A DNA stretch of 64,000 bases from Mycolicibacterium xanthum (GCF_019710635.1 NZ_JAIFZS010000025.1:96262-160261), one strand, 5' to 3'; positions 18,144 to 26,268 are shown, counted from the stretch's first letter. Numbers and translations: made by a program. The notes: a model not told the origin generated them from the sequence alone.

Positions 18144-18947
18144 TTACCTGCCGGTAGCCGTGACGTCCATGGACGCCGCCATCGCGGCGCCGACGATGCC
18201 CGCGGTGTTCTGCAGCGCCGCCGCGACGACCGGTGTGCGGTTCTTCAGCAGCGGGATCCACTTGCCGGCTTTGCGGCTGATCCCGCCACCGGCGATGAAC
18301 AGGTCCGGCCAGATCGCGTTCTCGATGGCGACCAGCACCTTTGTCACCTCCTGGGTCCAGCGCTCGTAGCTCCACTCCTTGCGTTCCTTGACCGAGCTGG
18401 CGGCCCGGTGTTCGGCTTCCTTGCCGTCGACCTCGAGGTGGCCGAACTCGGTGTTGGGCAGCAACACACCGTTGTGGATCACCGCCGATCCGATTCCGGT
18501 GCCGAACGTCAGCAGCACCACGACGCCGCCGTTGGCCCGGCCCGCGCCGAACCTCTCCTCGGCGAGTCCTGCGGCGTCGGCGTCGTTGAGGACCGTGACG
18601 GCCCGCCCGCCCATCGCGCCGCCGATGACCTCCTGGACGTTGGCCCCGATCCAGGCCTTGTCGACGTTGGCGGCGGTGCGCACGATGCCGTCGGTGACCA
18701 CCCCGGGATACGTCACGCCGAGCGGCCCTTCCCACTCGAAGTGGGCGACGACGTCGGCGATGGTCTTGGCGACGGCCTCGGGTGTGGCGGGTTGCGGGGT
18801 GAGCAGTTTGAACCGATCGCCGATCAGTGCTCCGGTGTCGAGGTCGACGATGCCGCCCTTGACGCCGCTTCCGCCGACGTCGATGCCGAAACCGCGCCGC
18901 TGCGCGCCGGTGGGCGATGGGGTGGCCGGTGACTCGGTGTCGGTCAT
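18144..18947 (-). CDS. ppgK: Polyphosphate glucokinase
   Basis: 267 residues from ATG 18947 preceded by GAGGAGCCTTGC. It phosphorylates glucose using polyphosphate or ATP. ROK-family motifs: GIDVGGSGVKGGIVD (phosphate 1) near residue 21, VLNDADAAGLAE with the catalytic Asp, TFGTGIGSA (phosphate 2), and IAGGGIS (adenosine). The usual N-terminal extension TDTESPATP is present. It lies upstream of sigA in the same direction, the order seen in M. tuberculosis. Confidence 0.96.
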   Translation of the reverse strand: MTDTESPATPSPTGAQRRGFGIDVGGSGVKGGIVDLDTGALIGDRFKLLTPQPATPEAVAKTIADVVAHFEWEGPLGVTYPGVVTDGIVRTAANVDKAWIGANVQEVIGGAMGGRAVTVLNDADAAGLAEERFGAGRANGGVVVLLTFGTGIGSAVIHNGVLLPNTEFGHLEVDGKEAEHRAASSVKERKEWSYERWTQEVTKVLVAIENAIWPDLFIAGGGISRKAGKWIPLLKNRTPVVAAALQNTAGIVGAAMAASMDVTATGR

Positions 18948-19079
18948 GCAAGGCTCCTCTGCGCAGATGGGCGGCTTGTCGGGCAGCAAGGACGCGCGCT
19001 GATCACCCTATCGGCTCGCCAATTCCGATGTATGCCAGTCGCCCATCCCCGCGCCGCGCGCATGTGCTGCGATGGACGG

Positions 19080-19961
19080 GTGAGCGACGCGACGATCGAG
19101 TCCGGGCCCGAGCAGCTTCGCGCGGTGGCCGCGCAACTGGCCGCCGAGGCGGCCGCGTTCGTCCGGCGGCGCCGCGTCGAGGTGTTCGGCGCGCGGCCCG
19201 CAGCCTCGGGCGGAGCGCCGCCGGGGGTGCGGGCCAAGAGCACCCCGACCGACCCCGTCACCGTGGTCGACACCGAGACCGAGCGGCTGCTGCGGGACCG
19301 GCTCGCGCGGCTGCGACCGGGGGAGCCGATCCTCGGGGAGGAGGAGGGCGGGCCGGTCGGCGCCGACGACGGGCAGATCACCTGGGTGCTGGACCCGATC
19401 GACGGCACGGTGAACTTCGTCTACGGGATCGAGGCCTACGGGGTGTCGGTGGCCGCACGGCGTGACGGTGCCTCACTGGCCGGGGCGGTCGCCGACGTCG
19501 CGGCCGACGCCGTGTACTCGGCCGCGCTGGGGCACGGGGCGTGGCTGTCGCGAGCCGGCGCCGTCACGCCGTTGCGCTGCAACGCGGTCAGCGAGCTGTC
19601 GATGGCCCTGGTCGCCACCGGGTTCGCCTATCAGCGCGACCGCCGCAGGCGACAGGGCGAGATCGTAGCGAAGCTGCTTCCCGAGGTGCGCGACCTGCGC
19701 CGGATCGGTTCGTGTGCGCTGGATCTCTGCATGGTCGCCGCGGGCAGGCTGGACGCCTACTACGAGCAGGGCGTGCACGTCTGGGACTTCGCGGCGGGTG
19801 TGCTGATCGCCGCGGAGGCCGGTGCACACGTCCGATCGTCCGAATCGGCCGACGGCGGGACGCTGGTGGTCGCGGCCGCGCCGGGGATCGGTGCGGCGTT
19901 CGAGGAGGCACTGGCCCGTGCGGCCGCGCTCGCGGCCGGCGAGGTCACCGACGGAGGCTGA
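19080..19961 (+). CDS. suhB: Inositol monophosphatase family protein SuhB
   Basis: 293 residues from GTG 19080, preferred over ATG 19032 because homologues begin close to this point. Metal-binding motifs of the family are present: EEEGGPVG, WVLDPIDGTVNFVYG and VWDFAAGVLIA. It dephosphorylates inositol-1-phosphate, feeding phosphatidylinositol and mycothiol synthesis in mycobacteria. It is divergent from ppgK and convergent with cei, with 15 bases between the stops. Confidence 0.93.
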   Translation: MSDATIESGPEQLRAVAAQLAAEAAAFVRRRRVEVFGARPAASGGAPPGVRAKSTPTDPVTVVDTETERLLRDRLARLRPGEPILGEEEGGPVGADDGQITWVLDPIDGTVNFVYGIEAYGVSVAARRDGASLAGAVADVAADAVYSAALGHGAWLSRAGAVTPLRCNAVSELSMALVATGFAYQRDRRRRQGEIVAKLLPEVRDLRRIGSCALDLCMVAAGRLDAYYEQGVHVWDFAAGVLIAAEAGAHVRSSESADGGTLVVAAAPGIGAAFEEALARAAALAAGEVTDGG

Positions 19962-19976
19962 CGCCGGGCCGCCGAC

Positions 19977-20633
19977 TCAGCAGGTGCCGTTGTGGATCTT
20001 GGCCAGTAGCGCCGGGTCGGCCGGCTGGGTGGCCTCGGGCATCAGGCTGGCGAGCATCGCGTCGATGTCGTCGCTGTGGGTCAGCTCGCTGAAATCCGTC
20101 CCCACCGCCAGGTCGACGGTGTCGTCGGTGCGCTGATCCTGGAACAACTCGGTGCAGGGCGCCACCAGCCAGACCGCGGCGGCCGCGGCGCGCCCAGACG
20201 GGCCGAACCGGATCTGGCCCTGGCACTGCAGCCGGACCGATTCGTAGATCGTGTCGTTGGCCGCCTCGGGTTCGGCGAAGCCGAGGTCGCGCAGCGCGCC
20301 GGCCACCTCGGCGGCCTGACCGCCCTGTCCGCTGGCGTTGAGCACCCGGATGTGGGTGTCGGCGAGCTTGGCGGGGGTGACCTCGATCATCGACTCGCGC
20401 GACACCTGCTCACCGAGGTCGATCGGGGGCGCGTTGGGGTCCGCCGGCGCCGGCGGCGGATTGCAGACCGCCGCTTCCTGGATATCGGGTGGGCGCGACA
20501 GGGCCATCACCCACACCAGCAGCGCCGCCACTGCCAAGGCGGCGAACATCAGCACGGCGGGCACGAAACGGCGCCGGCGGAACGGCCGTCCGTGCTTGTC
20601 GAAGGCGGTGCCTTCGGTGATTTGCGCGACCAC
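19977..20633 (-). CDS. cei: Cell envelope integrity protein Cei (LytR_C domain)
   Basis: 218 residues from GTG 20633, giving the conserved start MVAQITEGTAFDKHGRPFRRRR. One membrane helix follows (about 28-48), then an outside part with cysteines. The LytR_C domain is visible as ADTHIRVLNASGQ and AAEVAGALRDLGF. The protein ends in Cys, like its M. tuberculosis counterpart Rv2700, which is reported to be needed for envelope integrity. Four external Cys suggest disulfides. Divergent from the DUF4193 gene across a region with a CRP-type site. Confidence 0.92.
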   Translation of the reverse strand: MVAQITEGTAFDKHGRPFRRRRFVPAVLMFAALAVAALLVWVMALSRPPDIQEAAVCNPPPAPADPNAPPIDLGEQVSRESMIEVTPAKLADTHIRVLNASGQGGQAAEVAGALRDLGFAEPEAANDTIYESVRLQCQGQIRFGPSGRAAAAAVWLVAPCTELFQDQRTDDTVDLAVGTDFSELTHSDDIDAMLASLMPEATQPADPALLAKIHNGTC

Positions 20634-20699
20634 GCTGAGCACTCTAAGGCCACCGTCGCCACCCTTACCGACCGGCGGCGGAAGTGATCGGGTCCGAGG

Positions 20700-20715
20700 T
20701 GTGATGCAAATCACA
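20700..20715. promoter_or_regulatory. Perfect CRP/FNR-family palindrome
   Basis: TGTGATGCAAATCACA matches TGTGA-N6-TCACA at all ten fixed positions. It lies 67 bases upstream of the cei start and 94 bases upstream of the DUF4193 start. The centre is about 75 bases before the expected DUF4193 transcription start, a usual place for a class I activator site. Confidence 0.8.
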
Positions 20716-20747
20716 TTAGAACCGGTGTCAATACGGGCACGAATCAT

Positions 20748-20776
20748 TTGGCGGATGCGTTCGACGCTGGTACAAA
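20748..20776 (+). promoter_or_regulatory. SigA-type promoter of the DUF4193 gene
   Basis: TTGGCG (20748-20753) and TACAAA (20771-20776) are separated by 17 bases, each four of six to consensus. The expected start near 20783 gives a 26-base leader containing the GGAGGGG ribosome binding site. Confidence 0.55.
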
Positions 20777-20808
20777 GCACTGCTGCAACAAGCTTCACGG
20801 AGGGGACA

Positions 20809-21111
20809 ATGGCTACCGACTACGACGCCCCACGGCGCACTGAGAGCGACGATGTTTCCGAGGACTCCCTCGAGGAACTGAAGGCACGGCGCAACGAAGC
20901 CCAATCGGCCGTCGTCGACGTCGACGAATCCGAATCTGCAGAGTCCTTCGAGCTTCCCGGCGCCGACCTGTCGGGCGAGGAATTGTCCGTGCGGGTGATC
21001 CCCAAGCAGGCCGACGAGTTCACCTGCTCGAGTTGCTTCCTGGTCCATCACCGCAGCCGGCTCGCCACCGAGAAGAACGGCATGATGATCTGCACGGACT
21101 GCGCAGCCTGA
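20809..21111 (+). CDS. DUF4193 protein (Rv2699c-like)
   Basis: 100 residues with GGAGGGG before ATG 20809. The N-terminal two thirds are acidic (DDVSEDSLEELKARRNEA, VDVDESESAESF). The C-terminus holds CSSCF and CTDC, a likely zinc ribbon. The family is restricted to Actinobacteria and highly conserved in mycobacteria; function unknown. A strong ribosome site, a good promoter and an upstream CRP box suggest high, regulated expression. Confidence 0.92.
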   Translation: MATDYDAPRRTESDDVSEDSLEELKARRNEAQSAVVDVDESESAESFELPGADLSGEELSVRVIPKQADEFTCSSCFLVHHRSRLATEKNGMMICTDCAA

Positions 21112-21126
21112 CCGCTGCCCGGTCAG
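21108..21126. terminator. Hairpin between convergent DUF4193 and DUF3093 genes
   Basis: CTGACCG-CTGCC-CGGTCAG forms a perfect 7-bp stem with a 5-base loop. Each arm contains the stop codon of one gene (TGA at 21109-21111 and TCA/TGA at 21123-21125). No T tract follows, which is common in mycobacteria. Confidence 0.5.
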
Positions 21127-21602
21127 CTGGCGAGCGCTGCCAGCACCTTGTCCGGACGTCGCGCGCTGACCAGCCAGTACGGCGTCGGATCGTCGGGGTC
21201 GTCGAGTACCAGCAGGACCATCGGCCCGACCCACGCGCGGTGCACCACGTAGGCCGCGGGATCGAGCTGACGGCCCAGCGCGGCCGATTTGGCGGTGCGG
21301 GGCACCGCCGCGGAGCGGGCGACGACGCCGGCGGGCAGATGCGCGTTGCCCACCCACAGTTCGGCTTCGCCGTGCGCCCCGGAGACCACCCGCAGCTCGG
21401 TCCTGCCGAGTGCCAGCAGCACGGCGCCCGCCACCGGCAGCAGGACGGCGTAGGGCACCCAGCGCGGCACGGCCGGGACGCCCTGGTTGACCTCCAGGGC
21501 GATCAGCGCGGCCAGCCCCAGCGCGGGCAACCACCACCACAGGGGCACCCGGAGCCGCTCGCGGTAGCGAACGGTTTGCGAGGTGGCGCGCGTGTCGGAC
21601 AC
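21123..21602 (-). CDS. DUF3093 membrane protein (Rv2698-like)
   Basis: 159 residues from GTG 21602. Two membrane helices ([15 protein letters not shown] and [17 protein letters not shown]) are followed by a soluble beta-rich domain with [16 protein letters not shown] and [13 protein letters not shown]. The role is unknown in this conserved actinobacterial family. No ribosome binding site is seen; TACTCT on the minus strand lies 7 bases upstream of the GTG, so a leaderless message is likely. The alternative start at 21635 would overlap dut. Confidence 0.85.
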   Translation of the reverse strand: MSDTRATSQTVRYRERLRVPLWWWLPALGLAALIALEVNQGVPAVPRWVPYAVLLPVAGAVLLALGRTELRVVSGAHGEAELWVGNAHLPAGVVARSAAVPRTAKSAALGRQLDPAAYVVHRAWVGPMVLLVLDDPDDPTPYWLVSARRPDKVLAALAS

Positions 21603-21609
21603 GCGGCCA

Positions 21610-21619
21610 AGAGTAATCT
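21610..21619. promoter_or_regulatory. Symmetric divergent promoter core for dut and DUF3093 genes
   Basis: Plus strand TAATCT (21614-21619) lies 8 bases before the dut GTG. Minus strand TACTCT (21615-21610) lies 7 bases before the DUF3093 GTG. The two -10 hexamers share the central TA. Both genes lack ribosome binding sites, consistent with leaderless transcripts starting at the GTG. Confidence 0.6.
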
Positions 21620-21627
21620 GTGACGTC

Positions 21628-22092
21628 GTGTCCACCTCTCTGGCGGTAGTGCGGCTCGATCGTGATCTGCCGCTGCCCGGCAGGGCCCACGACGGTGACG
21701 CCGGCGTGGACCTCTACAGCGCCCGTGACGTCGAGTTGGCGCCCGGTGAGCGGGCGCTGGTGGGAACGGGCGTCGCGGTGGCGATTCCGCACGGGATGGT
21801 GGGTCTGGTGCATCCGCGCTCGGGACTTGCTGCCCGCGTGGGACTTTCGATCGTCAACAGCCCCGGCACCATCGATGCGGGCTACCGTGGTGAGATCAAG
21901 GTGGCCTTGATCAACCTCGACCCCGCCACGTCGATCGCCATCCGGCGTGGCGACCGGATCGCCCAGTTGCTGGTGCAGCGGGTGGAACTGCCCGAACTGG
22001 TCGAGGTGGCATCGTTCGATGAGGCCGGATTGTCCGACACCACCCGCGGCGACGGCGGGCACGGTTCCTCGGGTGGGCACGCGAGTCTGTGA
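21628..22092 (+). CDS. dut: dUTP diphosphatase
   Basis: 154 residues from GTG 21628, the same length as the M. tuberculosis enzyme. It hydrolyses dUTP to dUMP and pyrophosphate, keeping uracil out of DNA and supplying dTMP synthesis. All five trimeric dUTPase motifs are present: [46 protein letters not shown] and the C-terminal arm [10 protein letters not shown]. The arm is the P-loop-like motif 5 that closes over the substrate. Followed after 34 bases by the DUF3710 gene. Confidence 0.97.
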   Translation: MSTSLAVVRLDRDLPLPGRAHDGDAGVDLYSARDVELAPGERALVGTGVAVAIPHGMVGLVHPRSGLAARVGLSIVNSPGTIDAGYRGEIKVALINLDPATSIAIRRGDRIAQLLVQRVELPELVEVASFDEAGLSDTTRGDGGHGSSGGHASL

Positions 22093-22126
22093 CACTTGAC
22101 CGAACGCGCAGCGAAATGGCAGGAAA

Positions 22127-22873
22127 ATGGCACTGAGACGGCACCGCAAGGACAACAGCACCGAGACCCCCGCCGAACCCGACGAGGTCACCCCGGCCGA
22201 GGCTGAGGACGAGCTGGACGGCCCGTTCGACATCGAGGACTTCGACGACCCGGCGGTGGCTGCGCTGGCCCGGCTGGACCTGGGCTCGGTGCTGATCCCG
22301 ACGCCCGAGGGGGGGCAGGTGCAGGTCGAGGTCAACGAGACCGGTGTGCCCAGCGCGATCTGGGTGGTCACCCCGAACGGCCGCTTCTCCATTGCGGCCT
22401 ATGCCGCGCCGAAGTCGGCCGGGCTGTGGCGCGAGGTCGCCTCAGAGCTCGCCGATTCGCTGCGCAAGGGTGCACCCCAGGTGAGCATCGAGGACGGGCC
22501 CTGGGGCCGCGAGGTCGTCGGATCCGGCGGTGAGGGATCGGCCGTGGTCCGCTTCATCGGCGTCGACGGCTACCGCTGGATGATCCGCTGCGTGGTCAAC
22601 GGCCCGTTCGAGCAGATCGGCGCGCTGGCCGAACAGGCGCGAAATGCACTGGCCGACACCGTTGTACGCCGTGGTGATACGCCGCTGCCGGTGCGCACCC
22701 CGCTGCCGGTGCAGCTACCCGAGCCGATGGCCGCACAACTGCGCGCCGCCACGGAGCAGGCCGCCGCCCAGCAGCAGCGGGCGACTGCGCAGGAGGCGCC
22801 GCCGCAACCCGTCGCCCGCCGCAGCACCCCGGGCTCGGCGATGCAGCAGCTGCGCACCATCACCGGCGGCTGA
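22127..22873 (+). CDS. DUF3710 protein (Rv2696c-like)
   Basis: 248 residues. An acidic N-terminus with FDIEDFDDP is followed by a core domain holding LDLGSVLIPTPEGGQVQVEV and GPWGREV, then a C-terminal Ala/Gln/Pro-rich tail. Soluble, cytoplasmic, restricted to Actinobacteria; function unknown. It follows dut as in M. tuberculosis and is probably cotranscribed with it. Confidence 0.88.
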   Translation: MALRRHRKDNSTETPAEPDEVTPAEAEDELDGPFDIEDFDDPAVAALARLDLGSVLIPTPEGGQVQVEVNETGVPSAIWVVTPNGRFSIAAYAAPKSAGLWREVASELADSLRKGAPQVSIEDGPWGREVVGSGGEGSAVVRFIGVDGYRWMIRCVVNGPFEQIGALAEQARNALADTVVRRGDTPLPVRTPLPVQLPEPMAAQLRAATEQAAAQQQRATAQEAPPQPVARRSTPGSAMQQLRTITGG

Positions 22874-22877
22874 CGGG

Positions 22878-23606
22878 TCAACCTCGCACGCTTCTGCGCG
22901 CCGGGTTGTCGGCCTCCCACAGCGCCTCGAGGCACTGCTCGCCCAGCACCGCAGGATCGGCGCCGATCTGATCCAGCCTGACCGTGCGCAGCGACGCCAC
23001 CGGCGCCGCCGAGACCCACTCGATGCCGACCTCCACCGGGTGTACCGGGTCGTCGACGGCCGAGACCACGCCCATCGGCACGTCCAGGCCCTCGAATTCC
23101 CCCGTCGTCGGCGCGACGTAGTGCGCGGCCTCGTCCATCGCCTCCGGCAGGTCCGGCCACAGCCCGAGCCACGACCGGGCCAGCTCGTCGGCCAGCCACT
23201 TCGGGCTGGACGCCTGCATCTGGGCGGTGGCCGACACCAGACCGTCGCGGCGCAGCAGCTCCGCGGAGTGCCGTGCGGCCAGTGCGGCCGGCGCGGCATC
23301 CGGGTCGCCGGTCCACGGCGGCAGCGCGGCCAGCACCGCCACCGCCCTGCCCGGATGCGCGAGCGCCCACTCGGCGGCCACGGCGGCGCCGATCGAGATT
23401 CCGCCCACCGCGATGGGTCCCGACATCGCGGCGGCGTGCAGCGCGTCGCGGTAGCCGCCGAGCAGGCGCCGCGGCGTCGGCGCCACCGTCACGACGGCCG
23501 CGCCGACGTCGTGCAGCGCGTCCGAAAAGGCCCGGTAGACGAAGTCGTCGTCGGAGCCGGTGCCTGGAAGCAGAACCGTGGTCACGCCGCGCAGATTGAC
23601 TGCCAT
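22878..23606 (-). CDS. Alpha/beta hydrolase (Rv2695-like)
   Basis: 242 residues. The TVLLPGTGSDDDF loop gives the oxyanion region, GGISIGAAVAAEWAL the nucleophile elbow (Ser in G-I-S-I-G), and VVSAVDDPVHPVEVG the acid region. The substrate is unknown. It stands alone on the minus strand, convergent with the DUF3710 gene (4-base gap). Confidence 0.85.
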   Translation of the reverse strand: MAVNLRGVTTVLLPGTGSDDDFVYRAFSDALHDVGAAVVTVAPTPRRLLGGYRDALHAAAMSGPIAVGGISIGAAVAAEWALAHPGRAVAVLAALPPWTGDPDAAPAALAARHSAELLRRDGLVSATAQMQASSPKWLADELARSWLGLWPDLPEAMDEAAHYVAPTTGEFEGLDVPMGVVSAVDDPVHPVEVGIEWVSAAPVASLRTVRLDQIGADPAVLGEQCLEALWEADNPARRSVRG

Positions 23607-23736
23607 ACCCTGATCGTGCCCGCTCGCGGATTTCCCCGGCGCGGCGGCCCGCCTCCACGTGGCATCCGGCTGACAAGAGGGCTACCGTGGCCCTTGGTTG
23701 AGCAAATCCACAGTGGATTGACAGAAGGTGAACGCC

Positions 23737-24108
23737 ATGGCCACGGCCGAGGGGTATCTACGGCGGCTGACCCGTCGGTTGACCGAGGACCCGGAGCAAC
23801 TCGACGTCGAGGAAATCAGTGAGGACCCGGCCAACACCGGCGCGCAGAAGGCGATCGACTGCCAGCGCGGGCAGGAGGTCACCATGGTCGGAACCCTGCG
23901 CAGCGTCGAATGCAACGGCAAGAGTTGTGCGGGCGGAGTGAAGGCCGAACTCTTCGACGGCACCGACTCCGTGATGCTGGTGTGGCTGGGGCAGCGCCGC
24001 ATTCCCGGCATCGAGTCGGGCCGCACGCTGAAGGTGCACGGGCGGGTCGGCAAGCTGGACAACGGCAGCAAGGCGATCTACAACCCCCACTACGAGATCC
24101 AGAAGTGA
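23737..24108 (+). CDS. OB-fold nucleic-acid-binding protein (Rv2694c-like)
   Basis: 123 residues from ATG 23737 with AAGG 8 bases upstream. The fold is suggested by VTMVGTLRSVEC, VKAELFDGTDSVMLVWLG and RTLKVHGRVG, the strand pattern of the RecG/aspartyl-tRNA synthetase OB family. It likely binds single-stranded nucleic acid, but no target is known. The next gene follows after 16 bases, with a partly duplicated AAGTGAGTGA sequence at the junction. Confidence 0.85.
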   Translation: MATAEGYLRRLTRRLTEDPEQLDVEEISEDPANTGAQKAIDCQRGQEVTMVGTLRSVECNGKSCAGGVKAELFDGTDSVMLVWLGQRRIPGIESGRTLKVHGRVGKLDNGSKAIYNPHYEIQK

Positions 24109-24124
24109 GTGAAGAGATCCCGAA

Positions 24125-24838
24125 GTGAGTGATCCCGGCACCGAACCGGGCAACCAGACCTCACCGGCGCGCGGCGGTGCCCTCCTCGAGCAGATGGGCG
24201 GCATCAGCGGGCTGATCTACTCCTCCCTGCCCGTCCTGGTGTTCGTGCCCGTCTCATCGGCGTTCGGGCTGATGCCCGCGATCGGTGCGGCGCTGGCGGT
24301 GGCGACGCTGATCCTGATCTGGCGGCTGGTCCGCCGTGAGTCCGCCCAGCCCGCCATCTCGGGTTTCTTCGCCGTCGGGATCAGCGCGTTGATCGCCTAC
24401 CTGGTCGGCGCATCCAAGGGCTATTTTCTGCTGGGCATCTGGACATCGCTGTTCTGGGCGGTGGTGTTCACCGTCTCGGTGGTGATCCGCAGGCCGGTGG
24501 TCGGCTACATCTGGGGCTGGGTGCACGCCACCGACCGGCACTGGCGCGACGTCCGGCAAGCGGTGCTCGCCTTCGACGTCGCGACCCTGGTCTGGGTCGC
24601 CGTCTTCACCTCACGCTTCGTCGTCCAGCACCACCTCTACGACGCCGACGAGACCGGCTGGCTCGGCGTGGCCCGCATCGCGATGGGCTGGCCGCTGACC
24701 GCGGTCGCGGCGCTGGTCACCTACCTGGCGATCCGTCGCGCACAGCACGCGCTGCGTGCGCGGGACGCCGCCGAGGGTGGGCCGGACGTCTCGGCCGCGG
24801 CCGGGCAGGACGGAACCCGCGACGACGCTCAGCGCTGA
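24125..24838 (+). CDS. DUF3159 membrane protein (Rv2693c-like)
   Basis: 237 residues from GTG 24125. Five or six membrane helices span residues 30-210, with LLEQMGGISGLIYSSLPVLV at the start, the family signature. Polar tails are present at both ends. Function unknown. It is coupled with the OB-fold gene and overlaps the convergent ceoC gene by 10 bases. Confidence 0.85.
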   Translation: MSDPGTEPGNQTSPARGGALLEQMGGISGLIYSSLPVLVFVPVSSAFGLMPAIGAALAVATLILIWRLVRRESAQPAISGFFAVGISALIAYLVGASKGYFLLGIWTSLFWAVVFTVSVVIRRPVVGYIWGWVHATDRHWRDVRQAVLAFDVATLVWVAVFTSRFVVQHHLYDADETGWLGVARIAMGWPLTAVAALVTYLAIRRAQHALRARDAAEGGPDVSAAAGQDGTRDDAQR

Positions 24839-25494
24839 GCGGGGTGCAGCAGCAACTCGCGTAGCTGGTCCTCGACCTCGGCGACCGCGACGAACAGCAG
24901 CTCGTCGCCGCCCTCCAGCGGCTCGTCGCCCTCGGGCACGATCACCCGCGGGCCGCGCAGAATGGTCACCAGCGCGGCGTCACGGGGCAGCTCCAGGCGT
25001 TTGACCGGCTTGCCGCCCCACGGGGTGTCATCGGGCAGCGTGATCTCCACCAGGTTGGCCTGGCCCTGGCGGAACTCCATCAACCGCACCAGATCGCCGA
25101 CCGACACCGCCTCCTCGACCAGCGACGCCAGCATGCGCGGGGTGGACACCGCCACGTCGATGCCCCAGGCCTCGTCGAAGAGCCACTCGTTGCGGGGGTC
25201 GTTCACCCGGGCCACCACACGCGGCACCGCGAACTCCGTCTTGGACAGCAGGCTGACCACCACGTTGGCCTTGTCGTCGCCGGTCGCGGCGATGACCACG
25301 TCGAACTCCTCCAGCCTGACCGACTCCAGCAGGCTCAGCTCGCAGGCGTCGCCCAGCCGCCAGTGCGCCGCCGGGATCGCATCGACGTCGATATGGTCGG
25401 GGTCGCGCTCGAGCAGCGTGACCTCATGGGTGTCGACGAGCTCGCGGGCGATGGACCGGCCGACCGCGCCGGCCCCGGCGATCGCGACTTTCAT
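24829..25494 (-). CDS. ceoC: TrkA/RCK-family potassium regulatory protein CeoC
   Basis: 221 residues. An RCK_N Rossmann domain starts GAGAVGRSIAREL, with the acidic end of strand 2 in LLERD and a VVIAATGDD motif. The C-terminal RCK_C domain (about 140-215) ends in LLFVAVAEVEDQL. Such proteins bind NAD(H) or nucleotides and gate K+ transporters at the membrane. The start codon is the last ATG of a 38-bp tandem repeat and overlaps the stop of a 13-residue minicistron. Confidence 0.92.
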   Translation of the reverse strand: MKVAIAGAGAVGRSIARELVDTHEVTLLERDPDHIDVDAIPAAHWRLGDACELSLLESVRLEEFDVVIAATGDDKANVVVSLLSKTEFAVPRVVARVNDPRNEWLFDEAWGIDVAVSTPRMLASLVEEAVSVGDLVRLMEFRQGQANLVEITLPDDTPWGGKPVKRLELPRDAALVTILRGPRVIVPEGDEPLEGGDELLFVAVAEVEDQLRELLLHPAQR

Positions 25495-25532
25495 CTGCGC
25501 CGCTCCTCATGATCGTCGTCGGCGGTGTTCAT
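25491..25532 (-). CDS. Second 13-residue leader minicistron before ceoC
   Basis: ATG 25532 encodes MNTADDDHEERRR and ends at TGA 25493-25491, overlapping the ceoC ATG as ATGA. It has its own GAGGAGCGGCGCAG site inside the preceding repeat unit. The peptide itself is probably unimportant; the arrangement should let ribosomes terminate and reinitiate at ceoC. Confidence 0.5.
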   Translation of the reverse strand: MNTADDDHEERRR

Positions 25533-25584
25533 CTGCGCCGCTCCTCATGATCGTCGTCGGCGGTGTTCATCTGCGCCGCTCCTC
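25491..25584 (-). repeat. 38-bp tandem repeat carrying RBS plus start codon, 2.5 copies
   Basis: Units begin at plus-strand 25491, 25529 and 25567; the third is partial. On the minus strand each unit supplies GAGGAGCGGCGCAG followed by ATG. The unit length equals a 42-nt minicistron minus the 4-nt ATGA overlap, so the repeat builds a chain of coupled short ORFs leading to ceoC. Confidence 0.92.
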
Positions 25585-25597
25585 GCCTGCGCGGCAT
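25529..25597 (-). CDS. First leader minicistron between ceoB and ceoC
   Basis: ATG 25597 overlaps the ceoB stop as TGATG and reads 22 residues (MPRRRGAAQ, then MNTADDDHEERRR). A second in-frame ATG at 25570 has a GAGGAG site and would give only the 13-residue form. The stop at 25531-25529 overlaps the next ATG (ATGA). The result is an unbroken chain of overlaps from ceoB to ceoC. Confidence 0.45.
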   Translation of the reverse strand: MPRRRGAAQMNTADDDHEERRR

Positions 25598-26268
25598 CAC
25601 TCCTCCGCCTCCTCGCCCGGCGGCAGCGCCGCGATGGCCAGGGCCTCGGCGATGTGACCGGAGATGGCCGCCAGATAGACCTGGTCACCGGCCTGGATCA
25701 CGGTCTTGGCATCGGGCAGCAGGCCGGCTCCGAACCGGATCATGAACGACACCCGGCCCGCGGTCGCGGTCTCCAGCTCGGTGATCTTGCGGCCCACCCA
25801 GTCCTCGTGCAGCGCGAGCTCGGCGACGCCGACGTTTCCGGTGGGGTCGCGCCATTTGGTGGTCTCGGTGTCGCGGGTCAGCACGTGTAACAGCCGGTCG
25901 GTGGTCCACGGCACGGTGGCGACCGTCGGGATGCCGAGCCGCTCGTAGACCGCCGCCCGCTTGGCGTCGTAGATGCGTGCCACCACCCGCGGCACGCCGA
26001 AGGTCTCCCGGGCGACCCGGGCCGAGATGATGTTGGAGTTGTCGCCGGAGGACACCGCCGCGAACGCCGCGGCGTCCTCGATCCCGGCCCGGACCAGCAC
26101 GTCGCGGTCGAAGCCCATCCCGAGCACCCGCTCCCCGGGGAACTCGGGGGAGAGCCGGTGAAACGCGGTGCCGTCGCGGTCGATCACCGCGACGTCGTGG
26201 CCGATCCTGGCCAGGCTGTCCGATAGGGATGCGCCCACCCGGCCGCAGCCCATGACCACTACACGCAC
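25597..26268 (-). CDS. ceoB: TrkA/RCK-family potassium regulatory protein CeoB
   Basis: 223 residues. RCK_N domain with GCGRVGASLSDSL, VIDRDGTAF and FAAVSSGDNSNI; RCK_C domain from about residue 135, ending LAAISGHIAEAL. It pairs with CeoC as the two-gene TrkA equivalent of mycobacteria. It is divergent from a KimA-like permease gene, which is the likely partner transporter. No Trk/Ktr membrane subunit is present nearby. Confidence 0.92.
   Translation of the reverse strand: MRVVVMGCGRVGASLSDSLARIGHDVAVIDRDGTAFHRLSPEFPGERVLGMGFDRDVLVRAGIEDAAAFAAVSSGDNSNIISARVARETFGVPRVVARIYDAKRAAVYERLGIPTVATVPWTTDRLLHVLTRDTETTKWRDPTGNVGVAELALHEDWVGRKITELETATAGRVSFMIRFGAGLLPDAKTVIQAGDQVYLAAISGHIAEALAIAALPPGEEAEE

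Noticed and set aside
25491..25584. CRISPR-like or mobile-element repeat
   Set aside because: Units are directly adjacent without spacers and fit exactly the coupled start-stop spacing, so a local tandem duplication explains them.
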